Shown: positions 42,369 through 52,198, numbered from the stretch's first letter. The stretch: DNA of 64,000 nucleotides from Blastopirellula marina DSM 3645 (GCF_000153105.1 NZ_CH672377.1:1942612-2006611); one strand, 5' to 3'. The notes: a model not told the origin generated them from the sequence alone. Translations and numbers: made by a program.

Positions 42369-44195
42369 ATGGTCAAAGATTTGCTCGCAGCGATCTTCCG
42401 AAAGAGCCCCGGCGTCCAATCGGCGTCCAGGTGGAACCTGCGCGAGTCGGTGACGTTAATCGCTGTCGTCGCCGGATTGGGGATCATCGAATGGATCGGC
42501 CGCACGCAAACGTCCGAGCTAAAAGATCTGGCCTGCGCCATCTTGCTGGCGACCCTGTTTCGGCTGGTCTTCTCTCGTTATTTTTGTCGCCGCGTTCGCT
42601 GGGCGTCGGCCTTGTCGCGGCGAATGCGCCGCGTCTGGAATCGGATCATAGTGACGTTCCGCTATGACTGGGGATTGGATCTGCGCCGCTCACCGCCGAT
42701 CGAGCGCGGCTTGCCGCGGTTGTTTCTACTGGGGCCGCTCTTGGCTTTGGCGGCGGTGTCGGCGGCGACGTTGTTTAACTATGCGACCGGCGTAACGCTG
42801 CGCGAGACGGTTCCGGTCGTTTGTTATCTGGCCTATCTAACGCCGATGGCGATCATTTGGGGATCGCTGATCGTGCTGGTGTTTGGAGCGGCGTTCTCAC
42901 CCGGCTACGTAATGTTTGACGCGCTGCTCGTGTATGGCAAACGTCCCGAACGCGAGTCGTTTCGCTTATCGATGGTGTTCGCATCGATCGTCGCCGGCGG
43001 CATCTTGGCGCTGACGCTGCTCGCGCCGACATGGCTCGCGACGCTGCTGTGGAGTCTGACGTTGCTGTTGAGTCTCACCGCCAACTGGCTGACTCCGGCT
43101 TGGCGGCCCGATTGTCTCTGGCGCAAAGGAGAGACCGCCGTTCGGGCGATGCCGATGTATCTGTTTCTAACGATCACCGATTTGTTGATCGCACTGGTCC
43201 CGGCGATTCCGGTTTCACTGGCGTTGGGAGGCGAAGTGATCGGGCTCGGCTCGCATTTTGAATCATCACCGATCAGCACCGGACTGGGACGTCTGGCGAT
43301 TTGGTACGGAACATTCGCCCTGTTGGCGTCGACGCTGTTGATGGAATCGCACTATTTTCTCGCTCGCTTGAGCGATCCGTCGCGCAAGAGCCCGTTAGCT
43401 TTGCACTTGAGCGGAGTCGAACGACCTCGTCAGCGGCGCGAGCTGCGACTGTTGGCGAAACGAAACGGTTGGAAAATCCGCTTTGCGCCAAACGATCCCG
43501 AGCGACTGGACGTACGGCTGCAAGTCGTCGAGTCAGCGCCGCGCACGGACGAATCCAACACGATCTGTTTGCATTTGGACGATCTGGAAGCGGAAGAAAC
43601 GTTGCTGCGAATTCGCCGCCGTGATCAAGTGCAAAAGCGACGAGCGTTGGTGAAAGGGATCGAAGCGATCTTCCGCCGCGCCGCGGCCCGCAAACAACGG
43701 GAAGGGAGCGGCTATTGGTTGGCGCCGCACTACTGGTTCTTTCCGGGACTGACGCGTGATGTCGTCTCGTCGGACGACGCCAACTCGCTGGACGTGATTC
43801 CGCCGCTCTATCGCGACGTAATGCCGCGCGGGGCGCGACATCACTTTTTTGAAATCTGCCAGGCCCTGAAGATCGATCTGATCTTTGTTGAAGACGGAGT
43901 CGACTTCTACGCCGTGCGACGCGTCCTGCGCGTCATGTTCGAGCGTTTCGACATCGACGCCGATAAACGACCGCTGGAAGAAGTTCACTTCTCTGGGCTG
44001 CCGAAAATTCGCGTGCTAATTCACGAATTTACGATCGACCAACCGCCCCGAAAGACGAAATACCCCGAGCCAAGCTATCAATACCTGGGCCGCGCCAGAA
44101 TCTTGCACGTTTATCGCGATCGCGGCGACGACGAAGCGCTAACCCCAACGCCGGACGTGCCAGAGCAGCTGTTAAGCCCGGTAGGATCGTTCTAA
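42369..44195 (+). CDS. Multi-spanning membrane protein with soluble C-terminal half, unknown
   Basis: Protein of about 608 residues. ATG 42369 is preferred to the GTG two codons earlier. About eight transmembrane helices occupy residues ~27-330. The rest is a soluble, highly charged region with no motif I can name; it contains A-P-H-Y-W-F-F-P-G-L and an E-V-H-F-S-G-L-P-K-I-R-V-L-I-H-E segment. It could be a membrane enzyme or sensor. A ribosome site is weak. It is 48 bp downstream of the small membrane protein and followed by an inverted repeat. Confidence 0.75.
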   Translation: MVKDLLAAIFRKSPGVQSASRWNLRESVTLIAVVAGLGIIEWIGRTQTSELKDLACAILLATLFRLVFSRYFCRRVRWASALSRRMRRVWNRIIVTFRYDWGLDLRRSPPIERGLPRLFLLGPLLALAAVSAATLFNYATGVTLRETVPVVCYLAYLTPMAIIWGSLIVLVFGAAFSPGYVMFDALLVYGKRPERESFRLSMVFASIVAGGILALTLLAPTWLATLLWSLTLLLSLTANWLTPAWRPDCLWRKGETAVRAMPMYLFLTITDLLIALVPAIPVSLALGGEVIGLGSHFESSPISTGLGRLAIWYGTFALLASTLLMESHYFLARLSDPSRKSPLALHLSGVERPRQRRELRLLAKRNGWKIRFAPNDPERLDVRLQVVESAPRTDESNTICLHLDDLEAEETLLRIRRRDQVQKRRALVKGIEAIFRRAAARKQREGSGYWLAPHYWFFPGLTRDVVSSDDANSLDVIPPLYRDVMPRGARHHFFEICQALKIDLIFVEDGVDFYAVRRVLRVMFERFDIDADKRPLEEVHFSGLPKIRVLIHEFTIDQPPRKTKYPEPSYQYLGRARILHVYRDRGDDEALTPTPDVPEQLLSPVGSF

Positions 44196-44202
44196 CGACG
44201 TA

Positions 44203-44271
44203 GGCGTAGGGTCCTCTGTGCGGACCAAGAATCAGGGGAGACTCGACGGTTCGCATAGCGGACCCTACGCC
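44203..44271. repeat. REP-like inverted repeat between convergent genes
   Basis: Perfect 12-bp arms GGCGTAGGGTCC (44203-44214) and GGACCCTACGCC (44260-44271) have related sequence continuing inward. The right arm overlaps the last codons and stop of the DUF1501 gene. CGCATAGCGGACCC inside the right arm occurs again at 23799-23812, pointing to a dispersed repeat family. Confidence 0.7.
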
Positions 44272-45716
44272 AAGACTTCCTTCACCACGCGGGCAGGTTC
44301 GACGCCCGTTAGTTTCATGTCCAGCCCCTGAAACTTGACGCTGAAGTGATTGTGGTCGATCCCTAGCAAGTGCAGCATCGTTGCGTGCAGATCGCGGACG
44401 TGGACGACGTCTTGCACGGCGTTGTAGCCCAGCTCGTCGGTAGCGCCGTAGGTGGTTCCCCCTTTAACAGGACCGCCGGCCATCCACATGCTGAAGCCTT
44501 TGATGTGATGATCGCGGCCGACGCCTCCTTTGCCTTGGAACATCGGCGTGCGGCCGAATTCACCCCCCCAGACGATCAGCGTGTCTTCCAGCATGCCCCG
44601 CTGTTTCAGATCTTGGACCAGCGCGTAGGTCGGCTTGTCGGTCAGGCCGGTGCAGACGCCCATGAACTTCTTCAGATCGCCGTGGTGATCCCAGCCGCGA
44701 TGATACAGATGAATGAAGCGAACGCCGCGTTCGGCGAGTCGTCGCGCGAGCAGGCAATTGGAAGCGTACGAACCGTCGCCAGGCGTTGCGCCGTACATGT
44801 CGAGCACGCTTTGCGGCTCGTCCGACATGTCCGTCAATTCCGGCACCGACATCTGCATTCGATAGGCCATCTCATAGGCCGAAATGCGCGTCGCAATTTC
44901 CGGATCCTGCAACTTGTCGAGCCGGCCCCGATTGAGCTGCGCGACGGCGTCGACGATCTGTCGTTGTTGGCCCACCGAGACGCCAGGCGGATTGCGGACA
45001 TAGCTGACCGGATCACCGGTCGAACTGAACTCGACTCCTTGATAGCGACTCGGCAGAAATCCCGTTCCCCATTGGCGTGACGCGATCGGCTGCGGATTGC
45101 GCCCGCCGACGCTGCTAAGGACGACAAAGCCGGGCAACTCGTTGGTTTCGCAGCCTAAGCCATAGTTGACCCAAGCGCCCATCGACGGCCGCCCACTGAT
45201 GACGGTGCCGGTGTTCATAAAGGTATGAGCCGGATCGTGATTGATCTGCTCGGTCGTCATCGAGCGAATCACGCAAATGTCATCGGCCATCTTGGCGTGC
45301 CAGGGCAAGAAGTCGCTGATCTCCACTCCGCCGGCGCCATACTTTTTGAACTTGGTCATCGCGCCCAAACAGCGGAGCTCTTGCCCTTGCAGCTGCGCGA
45401 TCGGTTGTCCGGCGGTGAACGATTCCGGCATCGGCTGGCCATCCATGCGCGACAGTTCCGGCTTGTTGTCGAACGTCTCGAATTGCGACGGGCCGCCAGA
45501 CATGCAGAGGAAGATGACCCGCTTGATCCGTGACGGAAAGTGAGGAAGGCCAGGCTGCGCTGCAATTCCCGCTGGAGCCGAAGCCTGCGAATCGGCGGCG
45601 AGCGCGTCCCCGGCCAACAGTGAAGCGAGCGCAGTCGAGCCAAGTCCGAAGCCGACGTTGGAGAGAAACGAGCGACGGGACTGTTCAACCGACAGATCGA
45701 AGGGGGAAGGATTCAT
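44265..45716 (-). CDS. DUF1501 Tat-exported protein
   Basis: Protein of 483 residues with a twin-arginine signal (Q-S-R-R-S-F-L-S-N-V-G). DUF1501 proteins share the alkaline phosphatase/sulfatase-like fold and appear next to DUF1549/DUF1553 cytochromes across planctomycetes, as here, where the cytochrome ends six bases upstream. Motifs seen include C-M-S-G-G-P-S-Q-F-E-T-F-D near the N terminus, Y-H-R-G-W-D-H-H-G-D, W-G-G-E-F-G-R-T-P and G-R-D-H-H. The His/Asp-rich segments suggest metal ligands. Its reaction is not established. It is the last gene of an operon starting with a sigma factor at 50400. Confidence 0.92.
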   Translation of the reverse strand: MNPSPFDLSVEQSRRSFLSNVGFGLGSTALASLLAGDALAADSQASAPAGIAAQPGLPHFPSRIKRVIFLCMSGGPSQFETFDNKPELSRMDGQPMPESFTAGQPIAQLQGQELRCLGAMTKFKKYGAGGVEISDFLPWHAKMADDICVIRSMTTEQINHDPAHTFMNTGTVISGRPSMGAWVNYGLGCETNELPGFVVLSSVGGRNPQPIASRQWGTGFLPSRYQGVEFSSTGDPVSYVRNPPGVSVGQQRQIVDAVAQLNRGRLDKLQDPEIATRISAYEMAYRMQMSVPELTDMSDEPQSVLDMYGATPGDGSYASNCLLARRLAERGVRFIHLYHRGWDHHGDLKKFMGVCTGLTDKPTYALVQDLKQRGMLEDTLIVWGGEFGRTPMFQGKGGVGRDHHIKGFSMWMAGGPVKGGTTYGATDELGYNAVQDVVHVRDLHATMLHLLGIDHNHFSVKFQGLDMKLTGVEPARVVKEVLA

Positions 45717-45722
45717 GGCACG

Positions 45723-48170
45723 TTAGTTCCGGGTAATCGTCTCGTCCAGGTTCAAAATCACGCGGGCAACTTGCGTCCACGCGGCGAGTTCGGCGACATC
45801 CGCTTTTTTGTCGGTCGGTTTCAAACCGACGTGCAGCAACTGGGCCGCGGCGTCGGTATCGTCTTGATAGATTTCACGATTGTCCGCCAACACGGCGGTC
45901 ACGATCTCCAGCTCTTGTTGCTCAGGATCGCGCGAGAGCGCCAGTTGGTAAGCGTGGGTAATCCGCTGCTCATCGGTCGGCGGCGCTTCGGATAAGATGC
46001 GGGAAGCGAAGGCGCGAGCCGCTTCGACAAAGGTTGGATCGTTCAGCAGCACCAACGCGGCCAGCGGCGTGTTGGATTGGGGCCGCTGTGCGGTGCATTC
46101 TTCGCGGCTAGGTGCGTCAAACGCTTTCAGCATCGGATGCAAAAATTGACGCTGCCAATGGACGTAAACGCCGCGACGCCATTGCTGGGCGTTCTTGTCC
46201 GAATGGTACTTGCGCTGCGGGAAATTCAAGTGGCGATAGTAGCCTTCCGGTTGATACGGCCTGACGCTTGGACCGCCGTATTCCAGATTCAACAGTCCGC
46301 TGACCGCCAACGCGTTGTCACGAACCATCTCGGCCGGTAAGCGATGGCGTGACTGATGGCTGTAGTAGCGGTTGTACGGATCGGCGGTTCGGACTTCGGC
46401 AGTCGTTTGCGAAGACTGCCGATAAGCGGCGGTCAGCACCATTTGTTTGACCATCCGTTTGATGTTCCAGCCATGCGAATAGAAATCGATCGCCAGGTTA
46501 TCGAGCAGTTCGGGATGGACGGGGGGTTCTCCTTGGCCGCCGAAATCGTCCAAGCTCTTCGACAGGCCGACGCCGTAAAAAAGATACCAGAGTCGATTGA
46601 CCATGACCCGCGCGGTTAGGCCGCCGGCGCCGTTCTCGGCATCGACAAACCAATTGGCCAAATCCAACCGCGTGGCGCGATCGCCGCTGGCGTTGACCTT
46701 TCCCAAAAACTGGGGGACGGCGGCGGTGACAATCTCGCCGCTATCGTCGAGCCAGTTGCCGCGCGGCAGCACGCGCATCTCGCGCGGAGCGATCGACTCG
46801 GTCACCATCGTCAAGCGCGCGGAATCGTTCAGCCGTTTGATCGCGTCGACCAGTCGCTTTTCGGCAGGGGAGAGCGACGGCTGCTGTTCCTCCGCCGACT
46901 TTTGGGCCTGATCTTTGGCGGCAGTATCTTCGACCGAGACTTCGGTGGTCGCCGCTTCTTGCTGTTCGACTTCCTGCTGTTGGCGCAGCTGAGAGAGCTC
47001 GGCTTCAAGTCGCGCAATCTCGGCTCGCTCGCGGCGCGTGTTGACTTTGATCTCGGGCGGACGCTTGGTCGGCAGCGCGTTGGAGCCCATCGTGAAGTGC
47101 TTCGCCTCATCGACATCGGCGAAAAAGGCGCCCAGCGAGTAGAAGTCTTTGATCGTGTAAGGATCGTACTTGTGGTCATGACACTGAGCACAACCGACCG
47201 TAGCGCCCATCCAGACCACCGACACGTTACGGACGCGATCGGCGGCGTAGATCGCCAGGTATTCTTTTTGCTGCAGCCCCCCTTCATGGGTCGTCTGCAG
47301 TAAGCGGTTGTAGCCGGTGGCGATTTTTTGATCGATAGTGCTGTCAGGAAGCAAATCGCCGGCCAGTTGATCGCGGGTGAATTGATCGAACGGCAAGTTG
47401 CTGTTGAATGCATCCAGCACGTAATCGCGATAGGGCGAAATATTGTGATCCTGATCGCCGTGATAACCGACCGTATCGGCGTAGCGGACGAGATCGAGCC
47501 AATAGATCGCCATCCGTTCGCCAAACTGCTTGGAGGCCAGCAAGCGGTCGACGACTTTCTCCAACGCTTGCGGCGAATCGTCGGCGACGAACTCGGCCAC
47601 TTCGGCCGGCGTCGGCGGCAGACCAGTCAGATCAAACGTAACGCGGCGGATGAGCGTCACCTTGTCGGCAGGCGGCGAAGGCGTGAGCCCGGCCGATTGC
47701 ATCTTTTCGAGTAGAAAACGATCGATGTCGGTCTGCGACCACGCTTGGTCGTCGACTTGAGGAGCGTCATGCGGTTGCGGTTTGACATAGGCCCAATAGG
47801 GATCGTACTGGGCGCCTTCTTCAATCCAGCGTTTCAGCACCGCGACTTCCTCGGGCTTCAGCTTTTTGCCCGATTCCGCAGGCGGCATTTGCATATCGGC
47901 GTCGGTGCTGATGATCCGCTGAAACACATCGCTGCCGTCGAGATCGCCCGGCACAATCGCATAATCTTTAGCTGCTTCCTCCACGTCCAGGCGCAGATCG
48001 GCCTGGCGATGCTCGCCGTCGGGCCCGTGACAGAAAAAGCAGTTCTCAGACAGGATCGGTCGAACGTCGCGATTGTAGTCGAGCTTTTTCTGGGCAAGCG
48101 CAGGGGATGCGACCAGCATCGCGGTGAACAGCGTGAGGGACGAACATACGAAAAGAAAGTAGCGTTTCAT
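45723..48170 (-). CDS. DUF1549/DUF1553 planctomycete cytochrome c (PSCyt1) protein
   Basis: Exported protein of 815 residues with signal peptide ending P-A-L-A-Q. The N-terminal planctomycete cytochrome (PSCyt1) has C44-F-F-C-H in S-E-N-C-F-F-C-H-G-P-D, and P-P-A-E-S for the axial Met region. DUF1549 (~165-360) contains a second CxxCH (C-A-Q-C-H, ~326). DUF1553 fills the C-terminal half (G-N-W-L-D-D-S-G and H-P-E-L-L-D-N-L). The pair with DUF1501 is a standard planctomycete arrangement whose substrate is unknown. The protein is exported by Sec while its partner uses Tat. It is shorter than many family members, lacking the extra sugar-binding domains. Confidence 0.92.
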   Translation of the reverse strand: MKRYFLFVCSSLTLFTAMLVASPALAQKKLDYNRDVRPILSENCFFCHGPDGEHRQADLRLDVEEAAKDYAIVPGDLDGSDVFQRIISTDADMQMPPAESGKKLKPEEVAVLKRWIEEGAQYDPYWAYVKPQPHDAPQVDDQAWSQTDIDRFLLEKMQSAGLTPSPPADKVTLIRRVTFDLTGLPPTPAEVAEFVADDSPQALEKVVDRLLASKQFGERMAIYWLDLVRYADTVGYHGDQDHNISPYRDYVLDAFNSNLPFDQFTRDQLAGDLLPDSTIDQKIATGYNRLLQTTHEGGLQQKEYLAIYAADRVRNVSVVWMGATVGCAQCHDHKYDPYTIKDFYSLGAFFADVDEAKHFTMGSNALPTKRPPEIKVNTRRERAEIARLEAELSQLRQQQEVEQQEAATTEVSVEDTAAKDQAQKSAEEQQPSLSPAEKRLVDAIKRLNDSARLTMVTESIAPREMRVLPRGNWLDDSGEIVTAAVPQFLGKVNASGDRATRLDLANWFVDAENGAGGLTARVMVNRLWYLFYGVGLSKSLDDFGGQGEPPVHPELLDNLAIDFYSHGWNIKRMVKQMVLTAAYRQSSQTTAEVRTADPYNRYYSHQSRHRLPAEMVRDNALAVSGLLNLEYGGPSVRPYQPEGYYRHLNFPQRKYHSDKNAQQWRRGVYVHWQRQFLHPMLKAFDAPSREECTAQRPQSNTPLAALVLLNDPTFVEAARAFASRILSEAPPTDEQRITHAYQLALSRDPEQQELEIVTAVLADNREIYQDDTDAAAQLLHVGLKPTDKKADVAELAAWTQVARVILNLDETITRN

Positions 48171-48192
48171 GCGTCACTGTTGGGCGGGAATG

Positions 48193-49812
48193 TTAGTAGG
48201 CCTGATTACCGGACATGACTTTGTAGTGTCGATTGACGTCGGCAGCTGAGAGCGCTTTTTGATAAATCGCCACTTCATCGATTTGGCCATCGAATTGCCT
48301 TTCAACCCGCACCGTATCCAACTGCCCCAAGACTGCAGTATAAGGCTGAAGATCATCCAACATCAAATTATCGCTCACCTCACGCAGTTTGCCGTTCAAA
48401 TACAGGCGAATGCCGTCGCTATCGCGTACGGCGACTAGATGTTGCCACATTCCGGGTATGCATGTCTCGGCGCTAAAGACGTTCATGCCCCCCTGGTAGG
48501 TTGTCGGCGGATACCTGAAGAGAAAGCGGATCGTCGCTGGTCGGTGGACCAGGTTGGTTTGGTTGGCGTATTCGATGACGCACAGATGGCTTTCACGATC
48601 GGGTTCGGCCTGCTGTAGCGGCAACAAACCGAATATCGTACCCCAGTGCATCCTTTGCGGTCGAACCCAAAACTCGACGGTGAAATCGCCAGCATTCAAT
48701 CGCTCGATCGGCTCGTCCAGTTTCAAATAGCGGGATTGCTTGCTGGGATTAAAGTGGAGACTTCCCCGATCAAGGTGGAGAGCCTGGGGATCGCTGGTCT
48801 GCAAACGTCCCGCAAAGCGATCCGACATCTGATTGCGGATCATGTCGCCTTGTTGGTCCTCCGGTTCAAAACGCCAATAGACGAGCGGCCGGTCGGCGAT
48901 GATCGCGGCGGCGTAGGCGTCCGAAACGCTGAGTGAAGCCTGATCGATCGGCAAGACGCGGGTCCGGTCTGATTGAGCGAAATCGCCTTGCGCGATTTGG
49001 ATCTTCTCGCCTGTGAATATGGCGGTCTCGTTGGCGCGAACCAGTTCGTTGAGCAAAGTATCACCGCTTTCTCCCAGCAGTGAAGTCATCAGTTCGCCTT
49101 GGTAAACGTCGATATTGCACGCGTTGGGAGATTGAATCGCATACGTAAATTCGCTGGAGTCGCCCGCAATTGCCGACATGGGGCCGTTAAGCGTAAATGT
49201 CTTTACTCCCGGTGGGACTACCGCGGACGCCTGACCGTAAATCAGGGTCGCGCTGCTATCGGACAACAAGTGAAGTTCGGCCGGACCATTGAGTCGAACG
49301 ACGACGCCAGAAAGGAATTCAATTTGCACCGCTCCCTGTTCCACATTCATCACGCCGGGCTTCATGTGATCGCCAGGCTTGAGCGCTGTCGTTTCCGGTT
49401 CGATGGTTCCTTCGATCTTGGTCACGATGGCGACAGGTCGCAAACCGCTCAGCCGAGCCTCGGCGAATTCCAGCGACCTCGGCTTGGACTGGGACGCCAA
49501 CGGTTCGCTTCGCAGGAAAACGAGGGCCGCTAAAGTCAGAATCAGCAGCACCGTCGCTGCGAGAACCAGGACCGAATACTTTAGGTAAACGGGCGTCGTC
49601 GCCGGCCTCGGCCAATCGACGGGGAGCGATTTAAAGCGAGTTTCTAGCTCCGCTTCCAGATCAGACTGTTCGACGTAGGCCTGGCGAAAGCCCTCATCCT
49701 CCAGGAGTCGCGACTCGAGCGCTGCGAATTCTTCGTCCGAAAAAGAGCCGTCGATCAGACGATCGATCGCTTGACGCGCTTCACTTTCAAATTTTTGCGA
49801 TTTGGAGTTCAT
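48193..49812 (-). CDS. FecR/LamG membrane protein, putative anti-sigma factor
   Basis: Protein of 539 residues. A cytosolic N-terminal part (~1-70, A-I-D-R-L-I-D-G-S-F-S-D-E-E-F) resembles planctomycete anti-sigma domains. One helix (~77-100) is followed by a FecR-like region (~115-270) and a LamG/concanavalin-like domain (~310-525). The gene lies directly after an ECF sigma factor gene, so it probably holds the sigma factor at the membrane until a signal, perhaps glycan binding by LamG, releases it. I do not see the HxxxCxxC zinc motif of classical anti-sigma factors, which fits the FecR type. Confidence 0.82.
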   Translation of the reverse strand: MNSKSQKFESEARQAIDRLIDGSFSDEEFAALESRLLEDEGFRQAYVEQSDLEAELETRFKSLPVDWPRPATTPVYLKYSVLVLAATVLLILTLAALVFLRSEPLASQSKPRSLEFAEARLSGLRPVAIVTKIEGTIEPETTALKPGDHMKPGVMNVEQGAVQIEFLSGVVVRLNGPAELHLLSDSSATLIYGQASAVVPPGVKTFTLNGPMSAIAGDSSEFTYAIQSPNACNIDVYQGELMTSLLGESGDTLLNELVRANETAIFTGEKIQIAQGDFAQSDRTRVLPIDQASLSVSDAYAAAIIADRPLVYWRFEPEDQQGDMIRNQMSDRFAGRLQTSDPQALHLDRGSLHFNPSKQSRYLKLDEPIERLNAGDFTVEFWVRPQRMHWGTIFGLLPLQQAEPDRESHLCVIEYANQTNLVHRPATIRFLFRYPPTTYQGGMNVFSAETCIPGMWQHLVAVRDSDGIRLYLNGKLREVSDNLMLDDLQPYTAVLGQLDTVRVERQFDGQIDEVAIYQKALSAADVNRHYKVMSGNQAY

Positions 49813-49860
49813 CGGTATGGAAAAACGAAAACGGGAGGAGCCTCACGGCGTGGTGAAAAA

Positions 49861-50400
49861 CTAATCATCCGCAAGCTGAGCGTGCACGCGCACACAACGA
49901 GCAAGTCGATCGCGAATCCGATCCAATTTTCGATAGAGCGACTTGGCGGTCGTGTTGCATTTCTTCGCCAGGTCGCCGATGGTCATTTCGGACTCGTAAC
50001 GCGATCGCAGCAAATTCAAGTCGGTGTCTGTCAATTTTTGCAGGCAACCCTGCAGGGCTTGCATCCGTCGCTCCAGTATTTCACGTGATGCAACATGCGT
50101 CTCGGCGACGGTCTGCATAACGTCTTCGGAGAAAAACATGCGATCACGCGCCTTAGAGCGGCGAAACTTGAGCGCCTCAAAATAGGCGAATCGTTGCGCC
50201 CAAGGGAGGAAATCACGCGTTGCGTCATATTCGGCGAACTTCTCCCATAAGACGATTGCGGATGATTGCCATACCTCTTCGGCATCTTCTATCCGCGGGA
50301 CCATGCTTCGGATGTATCGCAACAATGCTCGCTCATGCTTGACGATCAACTCGACAAAGGGGGTGGGATCGGTTGTTTGGGGAGCGGAAATCTCAGGCAT
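49861..50400 (-). CDS. ECF-type RNA polymerase sigma factor
   Basis: Sigma-70 family protein of 179 residues, of the planctomycete ECF type. Region 2 (~15-95) includes A-E-E-V-W-Q-S-S-A-I-V-L-W-E-K and R-D-F-L-P-W-A-Q-R-F-A-Y; region 4 (~120-175) includes L-L-R-S-R-Y-E-S-E-M-T-I-G-D-L-A-K and K-S-L-Y-R-K-L-D-R-I-R. It is the first gene of the minus-strand operon running to 44265 and would direct expression of that operon or of the divergent DUF1559 gene. The FecR/LamG gene 48 bp downstream is its probable anti-sigma factor. Confidence 0.93.
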   Translation of the reverse strand: MPEISAPQTTDPTPFVELIVKHERALLRYIRSMVPRIEDAEEVWQSSAIVLWEKFAEYDATRDFLPWAQRFAYFEALKFRRSKARDRMFFSEDVMQTVAETHVASREILERRMQALQGCLQKLTDTDLNLLRSRYESEMTIGDLAKKCNTTAKSLYRKLDRIRDRLARCVRVHAQLADD

Positions 50401-50671
50401 CGAGAAATAGTAATGGACGGGGGCAAATCAAATACAACGACAACGCTTCTCTCTTGTTATTCTCCTTCCCACGCCCAAATTCCCCGAACAGATTCAGGAA
50501 GAATTGGCGGAAGCTCCATATTTACGGCGAAAAGAGCCGCTCAAAGATAAAAATATAATTTTTGAGGGGAATTTTGCGATGAGCGGCGGAGACTAGGTGA
50601 GGCCGCGAGCCATTCAAGGTTGCGGCGATCTTCATTCTCTCATCTCACTCTTCTTCGCTCGGAGACTCGTT

Positions 50672-51700
50672 ATGAAATGGAACGCGTTGCGTGGTTTTAC
50701 GCTCGTAGAATTGCTGGTGGTGATTGCGATTATCGGCGTCTTAATCGCCCTGTTATTGCCCGCCGTACAGCAAGCTCGGGAAGCGGCTCGCCGCATGCAG
50801 TGCAGCAATAACTTAAAGCAACTAGGACTGGCTCTTCACAACTATCATGATCAGTTTCTGGCGTTTCCGCCGGGAAGCGTTAGTTCGACAGTTCCGCGTA
50901 ACGGCGGCGGCAGCGGTAATAGTTTTGGCCCCAGCTTTTACGGCATGCTGCTCGCATTCTTTGAACAGGGGGCGCTGCATGATCAAATGGTCTGGGTTGG
51001 AGAATCCCCTGGCTACATTAACGAGGGCGCCGGCAGCGCTGGCGATCTCAACAAAGTTCCGGTGTTGGCGGCCGGTCCGATTGCGGCGATGCGCTGCACC
51101 TCATCGGCCGGACCAATCTCGAACGGTTTCGAATCTCAGGCGCATTACGCCGGCATTTCTGGCTGTGCGGAACCGACCACGTTTACCGAAAGCCGCATCT
51201 CGACAGTGACCGTTTCTAGTCAACCGACCTTGGTCTCGGGCGGCGGCATGATGTTGACGAACTTTTCGACCGGATTTCATAGCTGCAGCGACGGATCCTC
51301 CAACACGCTGATGCTGGGCGAAATGTCAGGCGGTCTGCTTCGGACCGATGGCAACAAAAGCTATCCCTCCGCGTCCGGCACGGATCATGGTTGGCTCATG
51401 GGGAACCGCGTTACGGGATATCCCCCCAATCTCGATTCTGGATCGAACAGTAGTGACATGCGCTGCTTTAACACCAATACGATCCGTTACTCCCCCAACC
51501 AACAGCCGTTCGCCTATCAGTTGTTTCCCGGCATGGCCAGCAACGTGGGCGCTAACAACCCGCTTAGCTCCGAGCATCCCGGCGGAGTCATGGTCTTGTT
51601 GGCGGACGGATCAGTGCAGTTTATTGCCGATACCATTCAGCTGGAAACCTTAAAGCAACTCGCGACCCGCGACGATGGCCAGGTCCAGAGTCAGTACTGA
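50672..51700 (+). CDS. DUF1559 pilin-like secreted protein
   Basis: Protein of 342 residues. GGAG lies seven bases before the ATG at 50672. The N terminus [16 protein letters not shown] is a type IV prepilin/pseudopilin motif, cleaved between Gly and Phe and methylated by a prepilin peptidase. [13 protein letters not shown] follows, then DUF1559 with the closing [20 protein letters not shown]1559 proteins are very numerous in planctomycetes and may form surface fibres or act in uptake. It is divergent from the ECF sigma factor, and a lipoprotein gene follows 30 bp later. Confidence 0.93.
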   Translation: MKWNALRGFTLVELLVVIAIIGVLIALLLPAVQQAREAARRMQCSNNLKQLGLALHNYHDQFLAFPPGSVSSTVPRNGGGSGNSFGPSFYGMLLAFFEQGALHDQMVWVGESPGYINEGAGSAGDLNKVPVLAAGPIAAMRCTSSAGPISNGFESQAHYAGISGCAEPTTFTESRISTVTVSSQPTLVSGGGMMLTNFSTGFHSCSDGSSNTLMLGEMSGGLLRTDGNKSYPSASGTDHGWLMGNRVTGYPPNLDSGSNSSDMRCFNTNTIRYSPNQQPFAYQLFPGMASNVGANNPLSSEHPGGVMVLLADGSVQFIADTIQLETLKQLATRDDGQVQSQY

Positions 51701-51730
51701 TTAGTCCCAACGCATCTTCTCTATTTTCGG

Positions 51731-52192
51731 ATGACGATTTCTATGAATTGCAAACGCTTCGCGATCCTGTTGATTGCTGTCGCAACGCTGGGATGCGGCA
51801 ATCAAAATGACATCGGACCGACCGGACGAGTAAACGGCGTGCTTACGAATAAAGGCGTGATTTTATCTCCCCATACGCAAGTCGTTTTTCTTCACTCCCA
51901 AGGGGGAACCGCTGCTTACGGCGGAACGGATGAGAAGGGCAATTTTGCGATTGATTCATTCAACGACGGCAACATTCCGATCGGCGCTTATCGCGTCATG
52001 ATTCAACCGCCAGAGTCGCAGTTAGGAGCGGAAGACGAGCCCTCAGCCGAGGAATTGCTCGAAAATTCGAATGGCCGCAAGGCGCAAAAAAAGGACGCCG
52101 AGTTTGCCTTCAAATATCGTCAGCTTTCGACCAGCGGACTAGAGTTCGAAGTCAAAGAAGGGGAGAACGTCTTTCAGATCGACCTGAAATAG
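51731..52192 (+). CDS. Small lipoprotein of the type found with DUF1559 genes
   Basis: Protein of 153 residues with a lipoprotein signal, lipobox L-G-C at about residue 22. The mature part is beta-rich (Y-G-G-T-D-E-K-G-N-F-A-I and G-A-Y-R-V-M-I-Q-P-P), typical of the transthyretin/carboxypeptidase-regulatory-like lipoproteins that follow DUF1559 genes in planctomycetes. The ATG at 51731 or 51743 could be the start. It is probably co-transcribed with the DUF1559 gene and may act with it at the outer membrane. Its end is six bases from the convergent mutY stop. Confidence 0.82.
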   Translation: MTISMNCKRFAILLIAVATLGCGNQNDIGPTGRVNGVLTNKGVILSPHTQVVFLHSQGGTAAYGGTDEKGNFAIDSFNDGNIPIGAYRVMIQPPESQLGAEDEPSAEELLENSNGRKAQKKDAEFAFKYRQLSTSGLEFEVKEGENVFQIDLK

Positions 52193-52198
52193 CCCGCA

